Of a stretch of 64,000 bases of DNA, positions 1 through 9,998 are shown in pieces. The position numbers and the translations under genes are program-made. The DNA is taken from assembly GCA_007844125.1 (NCBI GenBank), contig CM017564.1:14997714-15061713 (forward strand), read 5' to 3'. Numbering within the stretch: position 1 is the stretch's first letter; every line of letters starts with the position of its first letter. The notes under the pieces were generated by a model. It was given only the letters and a program-made list of their open reading frames with translations, ran no database searches and was not told where the DNA came from. Origin of the DNA: Sinonovacula constricta (taxonomy: Eukaryota; Mollusca; Bivalvia; Cardiida; Solecurtidae).

Positions 1-295
1 AACAACAACAAACAGCTTCCAGGGTAGGTTCCTTCGTGTAAACAAAGTGTTTTGGGTCATCTTTCTGACAGATAAACGAAGAAGATAATTATGAGATCAG
101 GATGATATTTATTAAAGTTGGAGTATTGGCTGTTTTTCTTGCTAAAGATAAATGGGCTTTTGGTGGGGAAAATTTCTTCTTTTGTGGGAAGATGCCATTA
201 TTGTACGACAACTTCAAAGAAAACAAAACACTCCATTTTTTGTCACTATTGATACCACAGCCTCCAGGATTGAATCTGCCTCTTTTTGTTCTCAG
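1..295. other. Intron sequence upstream of the first visible ASPH exon
   Basis: No coding exon is recognised here. The stretch ends in a pyrimidine-rich tract and the acceptor TTTTTGTTCTCAG at 283-295, so it is most simply the 3' part of an ASPH intron whose earlier exons lie outside the window. Short open frames here have no recognisable content. Confidence 0.6.
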
Positions 296-440
296 TTACT
301 AGAGAAGAACTGGGAAGTGATCAGAGATGAGGCTCTGTCGTTGTTTGATGCCAAGACTCAACTGTTTGTCGACCCCACAGAAAATCTTGTCGAGAATGAG
401 AAAGACGGTGACTGGAAGCAGTACACATTCGCTACTAAAG
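296..440 (+). CDS. ASPH: Aspartyl/asparaginyl beta-hydroxylase, exon (third from last)
   Basis: This is the first of three in-frame exons (296-440, 789-1011, 4115-4265) that together give the C-terminal 172 residues and stop of an ASPH-type 2-oxoglutarate/Fe(II) dioxygenase. The family hydroxylates Asp or Asn in EGF-like domains in the ER lumen. This exon starts at a CAG acceptor and reads LLEKNWEVIRDEALSLFD, the helix that opens the catalytic domain ('ERNWxLIRDE' in relatives), then GDWKQYTF. It ends in phase 1 at the donor AAAG/gtagca (440/441). The N-terminal transmembrane and TPR regions must lie upstream of the window. ASPHD1/2-type paralogues are an alternative within the same family. 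Confidence 0.88.
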
Positions 441-676
441 GTAGCAAGTAATGTCATTATTTTAGGATCAATGGTTTTGTGCATTTTAAGATTTAGAGAT
501 GACACAGTTTGCTGTAAAGTCATAAAATGGTATCTGTTTCTCATATGGTACAAAGCACTTTTGATATATTTTGTAAATTGTTTAAAAATGTCACTGTTTT
601 AGCAGCTTTTAAGATATTTTCAAAAATGTAAATATCTCTTATTACATACCATATACTTCATGTTTCATATAATGTG

Positions 677-772
677 AATGAGGCATCATTTTATCTCTTT
701 CAAGTGGACACTGTCTCTAAATAACTGAAGTACTGTTGGTTGGACTATAAATGCATCAAACCAATAAACTGT
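677..772 (+). mobile_element. SINE family 1, 3' fragment
   Basis: A decayed copy of the 3' part of SINE family 1. Diagnostic pieces are TCAAGTGGACACTGTCTC, an AACTGAAGTACTGTTGGT-like stretch and a terminal CCAATAAAC. It sits in an ASPH intron, ending 16 bp before the next exon, so it probably contributes the branch-point region of that intron. Confidence 0.65.
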
Positions 773-788
773 AAATGTCTGATTTCAG

Positions 789-1011
789 GTCGCCTCCTAG
801 ATGGACCTTGCAAGAAAACACCGAGGACATGTGACTTAGTCCGCCAAATAGAACCTGCGATGACGTGCAAGCGAGGTCAGATCAAGTTCTCTGTAATGCA
901 GGGTGGTATACATGTGTGGGCGCACACCGGGCCAACCAACTGCCGGCTCCGTGCACATCTGGGACTGGTGGTGCCCCAGGGACCAGAGCTACGTGTAGTT
1001 AATGAAACATT
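789..1011 (+). CDS. ASPH: ASPH exon (second from last), catalytic core
   Basis: Acceptor TGATTTCAG (780-788) and donor ATT/gtaagt (1011/1012) bound this exon. It begins in phase 1, completing the Gly codon left by the previous exon. It reads PCKKTPRTCDLV, then RGQIKFSVM, then HVWAHTGPTNCRLRAHLGL. The last motif is the family signature, and the His in LRAHLGL corresponds to the first iron ligand (His679 in human ASPH, from knowledge of the family). The GPTNCRLR segment belongs to the cosubstrate pocket. No frame damage is seen. It ends with two bases of a Leu codon that the last exon completes. Confidence 0.93.
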
Positions 1012-1084
1012 GTAAGTAGCCATATTGGTACAGCCCAACTAAAGGTATCTTATCTTAATTGTGAGTTTTGGTTTCCCTATCATA

Positions 1085-1185
1085 ATGGTCATACTTATTA
1101 TTACTGTTATTATTAAAGTTATCATTATTATTGTCATCATTATTTTTATAATCACTATTGTCATCATTATCATTATCATTACCGG
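1085..1185. repeat. Imperfect (ATT/ATC)n microsatellite
   Basis: A run of ATT and ATC triplets directly abuts the 5' end of a SINE family 1 copy. Similar triplets continue after the SINE at 1496-1612, so the SINE may have landed inside a longer microsatellite. Confidence 0.85.
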
Positions 1186-1495
1186 AACTGGTAGTGCAAT
1201 CGATAGAACAAAGGCTCCAAGTATGGGAGGCCATGGGTTCGATCCCAGGCATCAACATACCAAAGTCGTAACAAAAGGGTAGTAGTACAGCTCTCTTGCT
1301 AATGATCAAGCAAATATAAGGGTAGTTCCAAGACTGGTTGGCCTGGTGTCAGGATAATGTGACTGGGTGTGGTATCATGCCAGGTGTTCACGGCATGCTA
1401 TACACAGTGAAGGCAGCACTATATCTGCTTCAAGTGAACACCGTCTCCAGATAACTGAAATACTGTTGGCGGGACAATAAACCCAATAAACAAAC
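1186..1495 (+). mobile_element. SINE family 1, near full-length copy
   Basis: This is a tRNA-derived SINE. The head resembles a pol III A box (TGGTAGTGCAATCGATAGA) and has a B box (GGGTTCGATCC). The body includes AAGCAAATATAAGGGTAGTTCC and TGTGACTGGGTGTGGTATCA, followed by a GTTCACGGCATGC segment and CCGTCTCCAGATAACTGAAA. It ends with the family terminus CCAATAAAC. About eight copies or fragments occur in this window. The GTGTGGTATCA...GGCAGCAC core is the part later found amplified at 60.86-63.49 kb. Confidence 0.85.
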
Positions 1496-1612
1496 ATTAT
1501 CATCATTATTATCATTATTATTGTCTTCATTTTCATTTTTTGTATCACCGTCATAACTGGCCTTATTACAATTGTAATTTTCATAATCCTCATCATAATT
1601 ATCATTTAACAT
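1496..1612. repeat. Imperfect (ATC/ATT)n microsatellite
   Basis: ATC/ATT triplets, partly interrupted, follow directly on the 3' end of the SINE at 1186-1495. From 1613 to 2068 the intron has no feature I recognise. Confidence 0.8.
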
Positions 1613-2068
1613 TTTATCATATAATTCACATTTAGTCTCAATTCATTTGTAATATTTGTCATGTCAAAAATATGACAAGACACAGGATTTAGGGTTCAAA
1701 GGGGACATCTGGGCAAAATTGAGTTTATAGTTGTTTCAAAGTAGTGAAAATAAACCAGTTTCAGAAAATAGGCATGGAGATTATATAGATATCAGATTTG
1801 TAAAAACATAGCTTTAGATGCAAAAGTTAAGTGCATTAATTTATGATTTTTTGCACTTTTAAATAAGCAGTTAGTGTTTTATTCAGAAATGGAAATTCAC
1901 ACATTTTCATTGTCTGTCAAAAGATAGACAGTGTGAAAAAAATAATTATTTCTTTTATTTGCATCTCTTTTTTTCAAAAGGTAGCAGTTGCTATGGTAAC
2001 CAAAATAATTACATGTACCATGGCGGTCTCTTCTTATAATTTCCAGTTTATGTAGGTTCAGACACATT

Positions 2069-3300
2069 TAGGGTGTTCCTTTAAGGCGCCAGCTGACCTA
2101 TCATGTGCAGAAGGTCCTGCCCAGACATATCTAGTGTGTTTTAGCTGACCTATCATGTGCAGAAGGTCCTGCCCAGACATATCTAGTGTGTTCCAGCTGA
2201 CCTATCATGTGCAGAAGGTCCTGCCCAGACATATCTAGTGTGTTTTAGCTGACCTATCATGTGCAGAAGGTCCTGCCCAGACATATCTAGTGTGTTTAAG
2301 CTGATCTATTATGTGCAGAAGGTCCTGCCCAGACATATCTAGTGTGTTCCAGCTGACCTATCATGTGCAGAAGGTCCTGCCCAGACATATCTAGTGTGTT
2401 TAAGCTGATCTATCATGTGCAGAAGGTCCTGCCCATACATATTTAGTGTGTTCCAGCTGACCTATCATGTGCAGAAGGTCCTGCCCAGACATATCTAGTG
2501 TGTTTTAGCTGACCTATCATGTGCAGAAGGTCCTGCCCAGATATATCTAGGGTGTTCCTTTAAGGCGCCAGCTGATCTGTTATGTGCAGAAGGTCCTGCC
2601 CAGATATATCTAGGGTGTTCCTTTAAGGCGCCAGCTGATCTGTTATGTGCAGAAGGTCCTGCCCAGACATATCTAGTTTGTTTTAGCTGACCTATCATGT
2701 GCAGAAGGTCCTGCCCAGATATATCTAGGGTGTTCCTTTAAGGCGCCAGCTGATCTGTTATGTGCAGAAGGTCCTGCCCAGACTTATCTAGTGTGTTTTA
2801 GCTGACCTATCATGTGCAGAAGGTCCTGCCCAGATATATCTAGGGTGTTCCTTTAAGGCGCCAGCTGATATGTTATGTGCGGAAGGTCCTGCCCAGACAT
2901 ATCTAGTGTGTTTTAGCTGACCTATCATGTGCAGAAGGTCCTGCCCAGATATATCTAGGGTGTTCCTTTAAGGCGCCAGCTGATATGTTATGTGCAGAAG
3001 GTCCTGCCCAGACATATCTAGTGTGTTTTAGCTGACCTATCATGTGCAGAAGGTCCTGCCCAGATATATCTAGGGTGTTCCTTTAAGGCGCCAGCTGATC
3101 TGTTATGTGCAGAAGGTCCTGCCCAGACATATCTAGTGTGTTTTAGCTGACCTATCATGTGCAGAAGGTCCTGCCCAGATATATCTAGGGTGTTCCTTTA
3201 AGGCGCCAGCTGATCTGTTATGTGCAGAAGGTCCTGCCCAGACTTATCTAGTATGTTTTAGCTGACCTATCATGTGCAGAAGGTCCTGCCCAGACATATC
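2069..3300. repeat. 52/63-bp minisatellite array in an ASPH intron
   Basis: About 21 tandem units share ATGTGCAGAAGGTCCTGCCC. Two unit types exist: a 52-bp form ending in TCTAGTGTGTTTT or TTCC, and a 63-bp form with an 11-bp insertion that includes CCTTTAAGGCGCC. The left half is mostly 52-bp units. From about 2640 rightwards the two types alternate and form a 115-bp higher-order unit. The unit resembles the core of SINE family 2 (GTGC, then CTGCCCAGAC, then CT-G), so it may have arisen from that SINE. It lies wholly between ASPH exons 789-1011 and 4115-4265. Confidence 0.95.
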
Positions 3301-3852
3301 AGGTTCCATTAATGTGGTATCCGACAGTTTGGACCGATTGTAATTTACAGGAGACCATCTAGAGTTGTTTATTGGCGCCCTACATCCATGTGAAAAATAA
3401 AGCTTAACACCCATATTTGGGTGAAATGTGAAATGTATTTCTTACCTAAGCCATGCTGCACGGTCGGTTATATTTAAACTTAGAAAACCACTTGATCACT
3501 TAATTTTTGCTCTGACGTTGATATCTATTGTTAGCTAAACTCCCCGTCATGCTTAGTAAAAGATTTGGAAAGCATTAATAATAGGGATATATTTCATGAT
3601 CTGCACTGTCAAATAATTTAGGCAGTGATATAACCTTCCTTTTCTTAAACTAAAGTATGAGTTTATGGCATAATCATGTCTTAATTGTTGTAACGTGTAG
3701 TTGAGATCGGCAAACTGTTGGATAGCAGGTAACTTTTGAAAAGTTATGGCGGGAAATCTCAATGATGTCACTACAATGTTGTTTTGTTTAATTTGTAACT
3801 ATTTTATTTTAGAGGTGGCACATCTGTATTTATTGTGATACAAAATCCAAAT
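3301..3852. other. Intron sequence without recognised feature
   Basis: Single-copy-looking AT-rich sequence. A minus-strand open frame at 3553-3771 has no recognisable content and no supporting splice context. Confidence 0.5.
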
Positions 3853-4008
3853 GGATGACCTGGTAGCGCAATCGGTAGAGCGTCGGCTCCAGTTTCGGGA
3901 GGCCTAGGCTGTTACATATCAAAGCCGTTAAAAATGGAAGTTGTATAGCACCCTTGCTAACGCTCAAGCAAATATCAGGGCAGTTCCATGACTGGTTGGC
4001 CCTGCTGT
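3853..4008 (+). mobile_element. SINE family 1, 5' fragment
   Basis: The head is well kept (TGGTAGCGCAATCGGTAGAG, an A-box-like segment), followed by CTCAAGCAAATATCAGGG and TGACTGGTTGGCCC. It then stops, so the GTGTGGTATCA core and 3' end are missing. It ends about 105 bp upstream of the final ASPH exon. Confidence 0.75.
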
Positions 4009-4114
4009 GTATGTGAAAACCATGAAACTAATACAACATTACACAGTATTTTAATTTAACTACATCTGTATACAAAACTAATTTTTTACCATATAAAACA
4101 AAATTTAATTGTAG

Positions 4115-4265
4115 GAAATGGCAAGAGGGAAAAGTATTAATATTTGACGACTCTTTTGAGCACGAGGTGTGGCATCATGGGACAGATCCTCGTATAATTC
4201 TCATTATCGACTTCTGGCATCCGGATCTAACAAAGGAGGAACGACTGTCACTGACACCGATTTAA
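4115..4265 (+). CDS. ASPH: ASPH terminal exon with stop codon
   Basis: Acceptor TTAATTGTAG precedes the exon, and the first base completes a Leu codon. It reads KWQEGKVLIFDDSFEHEVWH, then a short GTDPRIIL segment, then DFWHPDLTKEERLSLTPI and TAA at 4263-4265. The His of SFEHEVW corresponds to the second iron ligand, and the Arg of DPRIIL to the 2-oxoglutarate-binding Arg (human His725 and Arg735). The end matches the usual C-terminus of the family, so the enzyme domain appears intact. The preceding intron is 3103 bp and holds a satellite and SINEs. A possible poly(A) signal AATAAA is at 4830-4835. Confidence 0.93.
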
Positions 4266-4429
4266 TTTAAAAGAGGATTGGGTCAGATAGAGGATGGTGG
4301 CGCTACTGTCACTTTTTGTGAAGTGTAAGAACTAGGATGGACGTTATACAACTTTAATCTCCAGTTTGTGACAAGCAATCATATTGGGATGGATTTGAAT
4401 TGTGTTTATCGGACCAAAAAGAACACATT

Positions 4430-4600
4430 TATTATTACAGTTATTATATTTTTGTGTTGTTTTTTTTTGTTATTGTGTTTATTGTTATTGTTATTTAATA
4501 TTATCATTTATTGTTATTGTTATTATCATCATCAACATTATTATTGTTATTATTATCATAATTATTATTAAATACATGTATTATTGTCATAGTTATTATT
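4430..4600. repeat. T-rich (TTA/TTG/ATT)n low-complexity tract
   Basis: A pyrimidine-rich imperfect triplet run downstream of the ASPH stop, probably in its 3' UTR or just beyond. Apparent Cys/Tyr/Ile-rich peptides from this stretch are low-complexity artefacts. Confidence 0.8.
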
Positions 4601-4720
4601 ATAATTATTGTTCTTTTGACATACTGGTATAAAAGCTATGTCATATAGACTTAGACCCAACCGTTATATTCATACAGTAACGTATTTATTTTGTTTCTCT
4701 AAATGTGTTACTACTACCCC

Positions 4721-4790
4721 CATGTCAGGTGTTCATGCCATTACAGTAAAGGAAGCACTATATCTGTCTCCAGTACACGCTATGGAGTGG
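4721..4790 (+). mobile_element. SINE family 1 fragment
   Basis: A degraded piece with CATGTCAGGTGTTCATGCCA, GAAGCACTATATCTG and a damaged TCCAGTACACG segment, in the order found in full-length family 1 copies. Confidence 0.5.
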
Positions 4791-4859
4791 AACCAGCTTT
4801 ATTACTGTGTTTCCTCAACTTTCTTTGAAAATAAATAGTAGCGTTATTATCATGACAGC

Positions 4860-4985
4860 CCCGTCGGCATTAATGTCGGCAATGTTGTCTGCATTGATGT
4901 TGGCATTGATATCAGCAATGATGTCGGCATTTATGTTGGCATTGATGTCGCAATGATGTCTGCAATGATGTCGGCAATGGTTATC
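4860..4985. repeat. Short GATGTCGGCA-type tandem repeat
   Basis: Imperfect repeats of GATGTCGGCAAT and GATGTTGGCATT of about 12 bp. The derived Asn/Asp/Ala peptides are artefacts of the period. To the right, 5264-5331 holds a 33-bp direct duplication containing TGCTATGGGTACATATT. Confidence 0.85.
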
Positions 4986-5454
4986 CTTTATATTACATTT
5001 TATTAAAACCATAAAAAATGTTAGGTTTAAACTTGTAATACTGTGTGACTACCTAGGGAGAGCCATATCAAATGGGCAGCTAACCCTAGGATTATTTAAG
5101 CTGAATTATGCCCCTTATGAATGTTTTATTAAAACTGCCAAGCACTGAAAAAAATAGGGCACACTGTCTATGAACAGCATTTTTTAAAAGTATTTCTGGC
5201 ATCCAGAACTTACTGATACAATTGTAATATGCTGTCATCCCTCCAGTGACACATGACACATTGATGTTGAAATGCTATATGCTATGGGTACATATTTGAT
5301 GTTGAAATGCTATGTGCTATGGGTACATATTGGGCGTTGAAAACTTAAGTTGGGACATCATATCTAGAATGCCACCAAATGCTGCTTTCCCCTTGAAGCT
5401 TTCAAAGAATGGTACGTTGTTGATGCCTGCATAATTGCTGATTTATATTCACAG

Positions 5455-5750
5455 CGTGGGCACCAGGTACGGGAGGCCCCGGGTTCGATCCCGGGCTGTG
5501 ACATACTAATGTTGTTAAAATGGTTGTGGTATAGCTCCCATGCTAACGCTCAAGCAAATATAAGGGTAGTTCCGGTTTGCCCGGTGTCAGGATAATGTAA
5601 CTGGGTGTGGTATCATGCCAGGTGGCCTCGGCATGCTAAACACAGAGAAGGCAGCACTATATCTGCTTCAAGATGACACTGTCTCCAGATAACTGAAATA
5701 CTGTTGGTGGCACGATAAACCCAATAAGCAAAAAAAAAAAAAAAAAACAA
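5455..5750 (+). mobile_element. SINE family 1 with poly(A) tail
   Basis: A strong B box lies in a palindromic context (CCCGGGTTCGATCCCGGG). The body includes GCTCAAGCAAATATAAGGG and CTGGGTGTGGTATCATGCC, followed by the 3' end CCAATAAGC and an uninterrupted A tract. The intact tail suggests one of the younger copies. The A box region is truncated or mutated. Confidence 0.85.
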
Positions 5751-6822
5751 TTCTATTGTATATATTCTTACATTAGAATGCATTACTTTTCATTAGCTGA
5801 TTATGATATATTATGTTTAAAACTGTTCAAAAAATAATAACTACTTTTGATAAATATCACTTTTTTATTTTGTACTGTAAAATCATGACAAAATGGGATT
5901 AAAATTGTCTTTAGAACAACTTTTTATTTTTCCAACAGTCCCTAATAATTTCAGATGAAGTTTATTTATGTTTTCATTATTTTACGAATATGTTGGTCAT
6001 TCAGGATAAGGTAAAAATAAAATATAAATAAAATATTAATAGCAACTAACTTCAGGTCTATGTGTAATACACCTATATGTTAAGTATTTTTTATAGTACT
6101 CAAGTTAATCCAAAATAGTTACCATCCAAGCTTGTATAGTCATTTTAATCAACCAGTTGATGCGAACTTTTGCTTATTGTTTTTAACTCAATCTTTTTAG
6201 TTGTTGAAAAGTGAATTTTAATGAATTTTACATCCATGTTTATCCCTGTGCCTGCTGCCTGCATGAGATAATAACCGATACCAGTAAATGCTTGGTGCAT
6301 GTCAGGTGGTAAAAGGGGCGCTTCTCTTTTTGTACAAAACTTTGTCTGAGGATATTAAGATTGTTTTTAGTGTGAATTCTTTGAGAGTAAAAAAAGAAAT
6401 TTAATTTCTTAGCTGTGTTTATGTAAATTGCTTTTTTATGTCAAAAATGAATAAATCAGTTGTTGTTTAACTCATTAACAAATAGTGTGTTTGTTTTATT
6501 ACATGCTTACTTATCCAAACATAAACATTTCTATATTTTTTTGGATTCTTAGGGAATTTATATATTGACATGCCGTTACCGGTAATTGATTGACTTTATT
6601 TATGAGTATATACACTATACAATGATAACTCCTAAGCAATAAAGACAGCTATTCTATTCATAATATTGGGATATTACTGCCCTATTTTATTGATATTTTC
6701 AGTAATTTGTGATAATGTGATCTTTTTATATAAATCTTTGTTTGTTTGTAGTGTGATGGTTTATAGGGTCAAGCCATTATATACACGGTATTGTTTAATT
6801 TGTTTATTTAAATGGCTATTTT
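5751..6822. other. AT-rich intergenic sequence
   Basis: No gene, RNA or repeat is recognised. Base composition is very AT-rich with scattered homopolymers. Confidence 0.5.
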
Positions 6823-6962
6823 GATAATGTGACTGGGTAGTATCATGCAAGGTGTTCACGGTATGTTATACATAGTGATGGCAGGTCTATATCTGCTTCA
6901 GGTGGACACCGTCTCCAGATAACTGAAATAGTGTTGACAGGTCAATAAATCCAATAAACAAA
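6823..6962 (+). mobile_element. SINE family 1, 3' half
   Basis: Begins in the middle of the family core (ATAATGTGACTGGG), continues through GTTCACGGTATG and CCGTCTCCAGATAACTGAAA, and ends CCAATAAACAAAC. 5' truncation is typical of retroposed copies. Confidence 0.75.
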
Positions 6963-7844
6963 CAGGTCAACCATTACACACATAAACACTACATATATAC
7001 AACAGTTAACATTGTTTTGTGTACAACTTTCATATATTTAGAAGTGTTTTCAACTGTTTTTAAACTATGAAAGGCCAATATGTATACAAATATAAAATTA
7101 AGCAGGTAAATGTTATTATTTTCTATTGAGGTCACAAATCATATTTAAACATATGATCCTTTTATTTGAAATATGTTGCTGTGATTTGTACACTGTTGTG
7201 AAATATCATGCACTGTTTATAATAATTACATTGATCCTTGTTCCATTGTGTCCCCACATTATTTCAATATTGTCAGTTTATTTCTGCCAACAAAATGTAA
7301 AAAAAAATAAAGTCAATATGAATGAGTTGTGTAAGATGCCGTGATTTTTTTTAAATATTTTTTCCTGTTTTAGCATCATTTTTGTTGAATTTATTATCTT
7401 TGATATGTCTATGCAAGCATTTAGGATAATATTTGTTTTTATATATATATATATATAATATATATAGTGACTTCATAATCTATTTCAGGATTTAATAGTT
7501 GGTTACTTTATGCACGTATTTTCTGACCCAAGTAGCTTTTCTATTAATTGTTTAAATAACGACTTTCATGAGCTTTTTTTTTAGTTTTGTTTATTTACAT
7601 TTCTTTTCTTTCCAACGTTAACTTGTGTAATAGTAAGTATTATCTTCTTGAAAAAATAGTATGAATATTAAATATTATAAATATTACATATGAATATTTT
7701 TGTTGTCGACTCATCTGAAGAAATATATTTACAATCATAGACACACAGCCATTATATGTCATAATATATATTTATATGAGATGTTATTTGCACTGATTTT
7801 TATTTTTGATGATGAAAACCCAATCCATGTTTTATTTTAACTTA
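6963..7844. other. AT-rich intergenic sequence with a (TA)n tract
   Basis: A (TA)n run lies at about 7440-7466. The 72-residue plus-strand open frame at 7126-7344 resembles no family I know, has no splice or promoter context, and is probably chance. Confidence 0.5.
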
Positions 7845-7975
7845 TGAAAACCATCTTGTCTGTAAAAACATCTTGTCTGTAAGAACCATCTTGTCTGTAA
7901 AAACCATCTTGTTTGTAAAACCATATTGTCTGTAAAAACCAAACCGTCTGTAAAAACCAGTCTGTGTTTGTGAAG
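7845..7975. repeat. 22-23-bp tandem repeat (CCATCTTGTCTGTAAAAA)
   Basis: About six imperfect copies of a unit containing CCATCTTGTCTGTAAAAA, immediately left of the larger array that starts near 8012. Confidence 0.85.
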
Positions 7976-8011
7976 TCCATAAGATTTACTTATTGGCAGC
8001 TAAGCTTGAAT

Positions 8012-8909
8012 TGATATGAGTTACCAATGTAGAGCCTGCTGGGGGGGTGGGGGGCTGTCTGATCAGATTGATATGAGATAGTTACCAATGTAGAGCCTGC
8101 TGGGGGGCGCTGTCTGATCAGATTGATATGAGATAGTTACCAATGTAGAACCTGCTGGGGGAGGGCTGTCTGATCAGATTGATATGAGATAGTTATCAAT
8201 GTAGAGCCTGCTGGTGGGCTGTCTGATCAGATTGATATGAGATAGTTACCAATGTAGAGCCTGCTGGGGGCTGTCTGATCAGATTGATATGAGAAAGTTA
8301 CCAATGTAGAACCTGCTGGGGGAGGGCTGTCTGATCAGATTGATATGAGATAGTTACCAATGTAGAGCCTGCTGGAGGGGCTGTCTGATCAGATTGATAT
8401 GAGATAGTTACCAATGTAGAGCCTGCTGGGGGGCTGTCTGATCAGATTGATATGAGATAGTTACCAATGTAGAGCCTGCTGGGGGGGGGGGGGCTGTCTG
8501 ATCAGATTGATATGAGATAGTTACCAATGTAGAGCCTGCAGGGGGGCTGTCTGATCAGATTGATATGAGATAGTTACCAATCAAGAGCCTGCTGGGGGCC
8601 GCTGTCTGATTAGTTTGATATGAGATAGTTACCAATGTAGAGCCTGCTGGGGGTGGGGGGCTGTCTGTCTGATCAGATTGATATGAGATAGTTACCAATG
8701 TAGAGCCTGCTGGGGGTGGGGAGCTGTCTGATCAGATTGATATGAGATAGTTTCCAATGTAGAGCCTGCTGGGGGGGGACTGTCTGATCAGATTGATATG
8801 AGATAGTTACCAATGTAGAGCCTGCTGGGTGGGGGGGCTGTCTGATCAGATTGATATGAGATAGTTACCAATGTAGAGACTGCTGGGGGGGGGGCGCTGT
8901 CTGATCAGG
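8012..8909. repeat. Minisatellite with variable G-run, about 16 copies
   Basis: The unit reads CTGTCTGATCAGATTGATAT, then GAGATAGTTACCAATGTAGA, then GCCTGCT followed by a G-run. The body of about 48 bp is highly conserved, but the G-run varies from about 4 to 12 bases, sometimes interrupted by T, A or C. A TGATCA palindrome sits in each unit. No gene overlaps. Confidence 0.95.
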
Positions 8910-9189
8910 ATCTGTACTATTTGCCCCTAAGTCTCGACCGATATAGCATTGTAAGACTGATAATTATAATTAAGTGTGGGTAGTTTATCAATAAAGCAGA
9001 CACCTCCTTGTTTAATAGACTTTTATCAGACAAAAGCAGCAAACAAACGTTGTCATGCTATCACCTTGACCGTTAAGAGGTGAAAAGGTCACCCATATTG
9101 GCCATGTGTGTTCAACAAGTTTATTTCTTGTTTCCACTTCGTGTGCTTTTTTAATATATGTTGCACGTTTTCCTGTTTGGCTCAATGTA

Positions 9190-9475
9190 CAGAAGGCATC
9201 TGGTTCCATCCCAGGCTATGACATAAGAAAGTCATTAAAATGTTAATGGTATAGCTTTTGTCAGCGCTCAAACAAATAAAAAGGTAGTGCCACGACTGGT
9301 TGGCCCGGTGTCAGGATAATATGACCGGGTGTGGTCTCATGCTAGGTGTTCATGTTCACGGCATGATATATACAGATATACAGTGAACCCAGCACCATAT
9401 CTGCTTTAAGTGGACACCGTCTCCAGATAACTGAAATACTTTTGGTGGGATGGTAAAACCCAATTAACACAAACA
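9190..9475 (+). mobile_element. SINE family 1, degraded copy
   Basis: Keeps a damaged B box (TGGTTCCATCCCAGGC), then ACGACTGGTTGGCCCGGTGT, the core with a local duplication near GTGTTCATGTTCACGGC, and CCGTCTCCAGATAACTGAAA. The terminus is altered to CCAATTAACAC. Confidence 0.75.
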
Positions 9476-9744
9476 CTTAACTGTATCAACAGAGCACTTG
9501 CTAAGTCTGCATAAGTGTATGCAAGATAGAGAGCTGTGATAGCTTTATGATTTATACAAACTGTTGTTTTTTACCTTTTATTTAATTCATGTTAAATTTT
9601 GAAAAACAAAGGTAAGTCATGTTTGACAGAACTCTGTCTCGGTATAGATTGTTAATATAGTTTAAACTGTCTTTTAAAGGTTGTGCTTTGTTGTTCCATA
9701 GGAACTTAGTGATGTTTTGTGTATTTTATTTGAAGTTCCTTTTA

Positions 9745-9998
9745 GGGGCGCACGTGGCATAGTGGTATAGTCACCGATTTATAACTCCTCTGACTACTTA
9801 GCCTCGCACCGCTTTGGTTTGACTCCTGTTTTTAAGAAAACCTTTAAGAGGGCAAAGTACTTGATGTGATCTGACAGCTGACTTGCAGTGCGCCGGTTGT
9901 TCTACCCAGACATGTGTCTGGGGTCTTTCTCCACCAAAATGCTGGACGTTGCTATAATGATCATAAATGGTCGCTGCAATGAATGTCAAAAACAAAGT
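9745..9998 (+). mobile_element. SINE family 2
   Basis: A second tRNA-derived SINE. The head is GGCATAGTGGTATAGTCACC (A-box-like), followed by a poor B-box region (GGTTTGACTCC). The conserved core is AGCTGACTTGCAGTGCGCCG, then GTTCTACCCAGACATGTGTC. The 3' part is ATAATGATCATAAATGGTCG and CTGCAAT, with an A-rich end. Other copies are at 13880-14128, 14727-14925 and (minus) 43940-44165. Confidence 0.85.

Noticed and set aside
5480..5515. tRNA gene suggested by CCCGGGTTCGATCCCGGG
   Set aside because: It is the B box of SINE family 1. No cloverleaf with acceptor stem and anticodon arm can be drawn, and the full SINE body follows.
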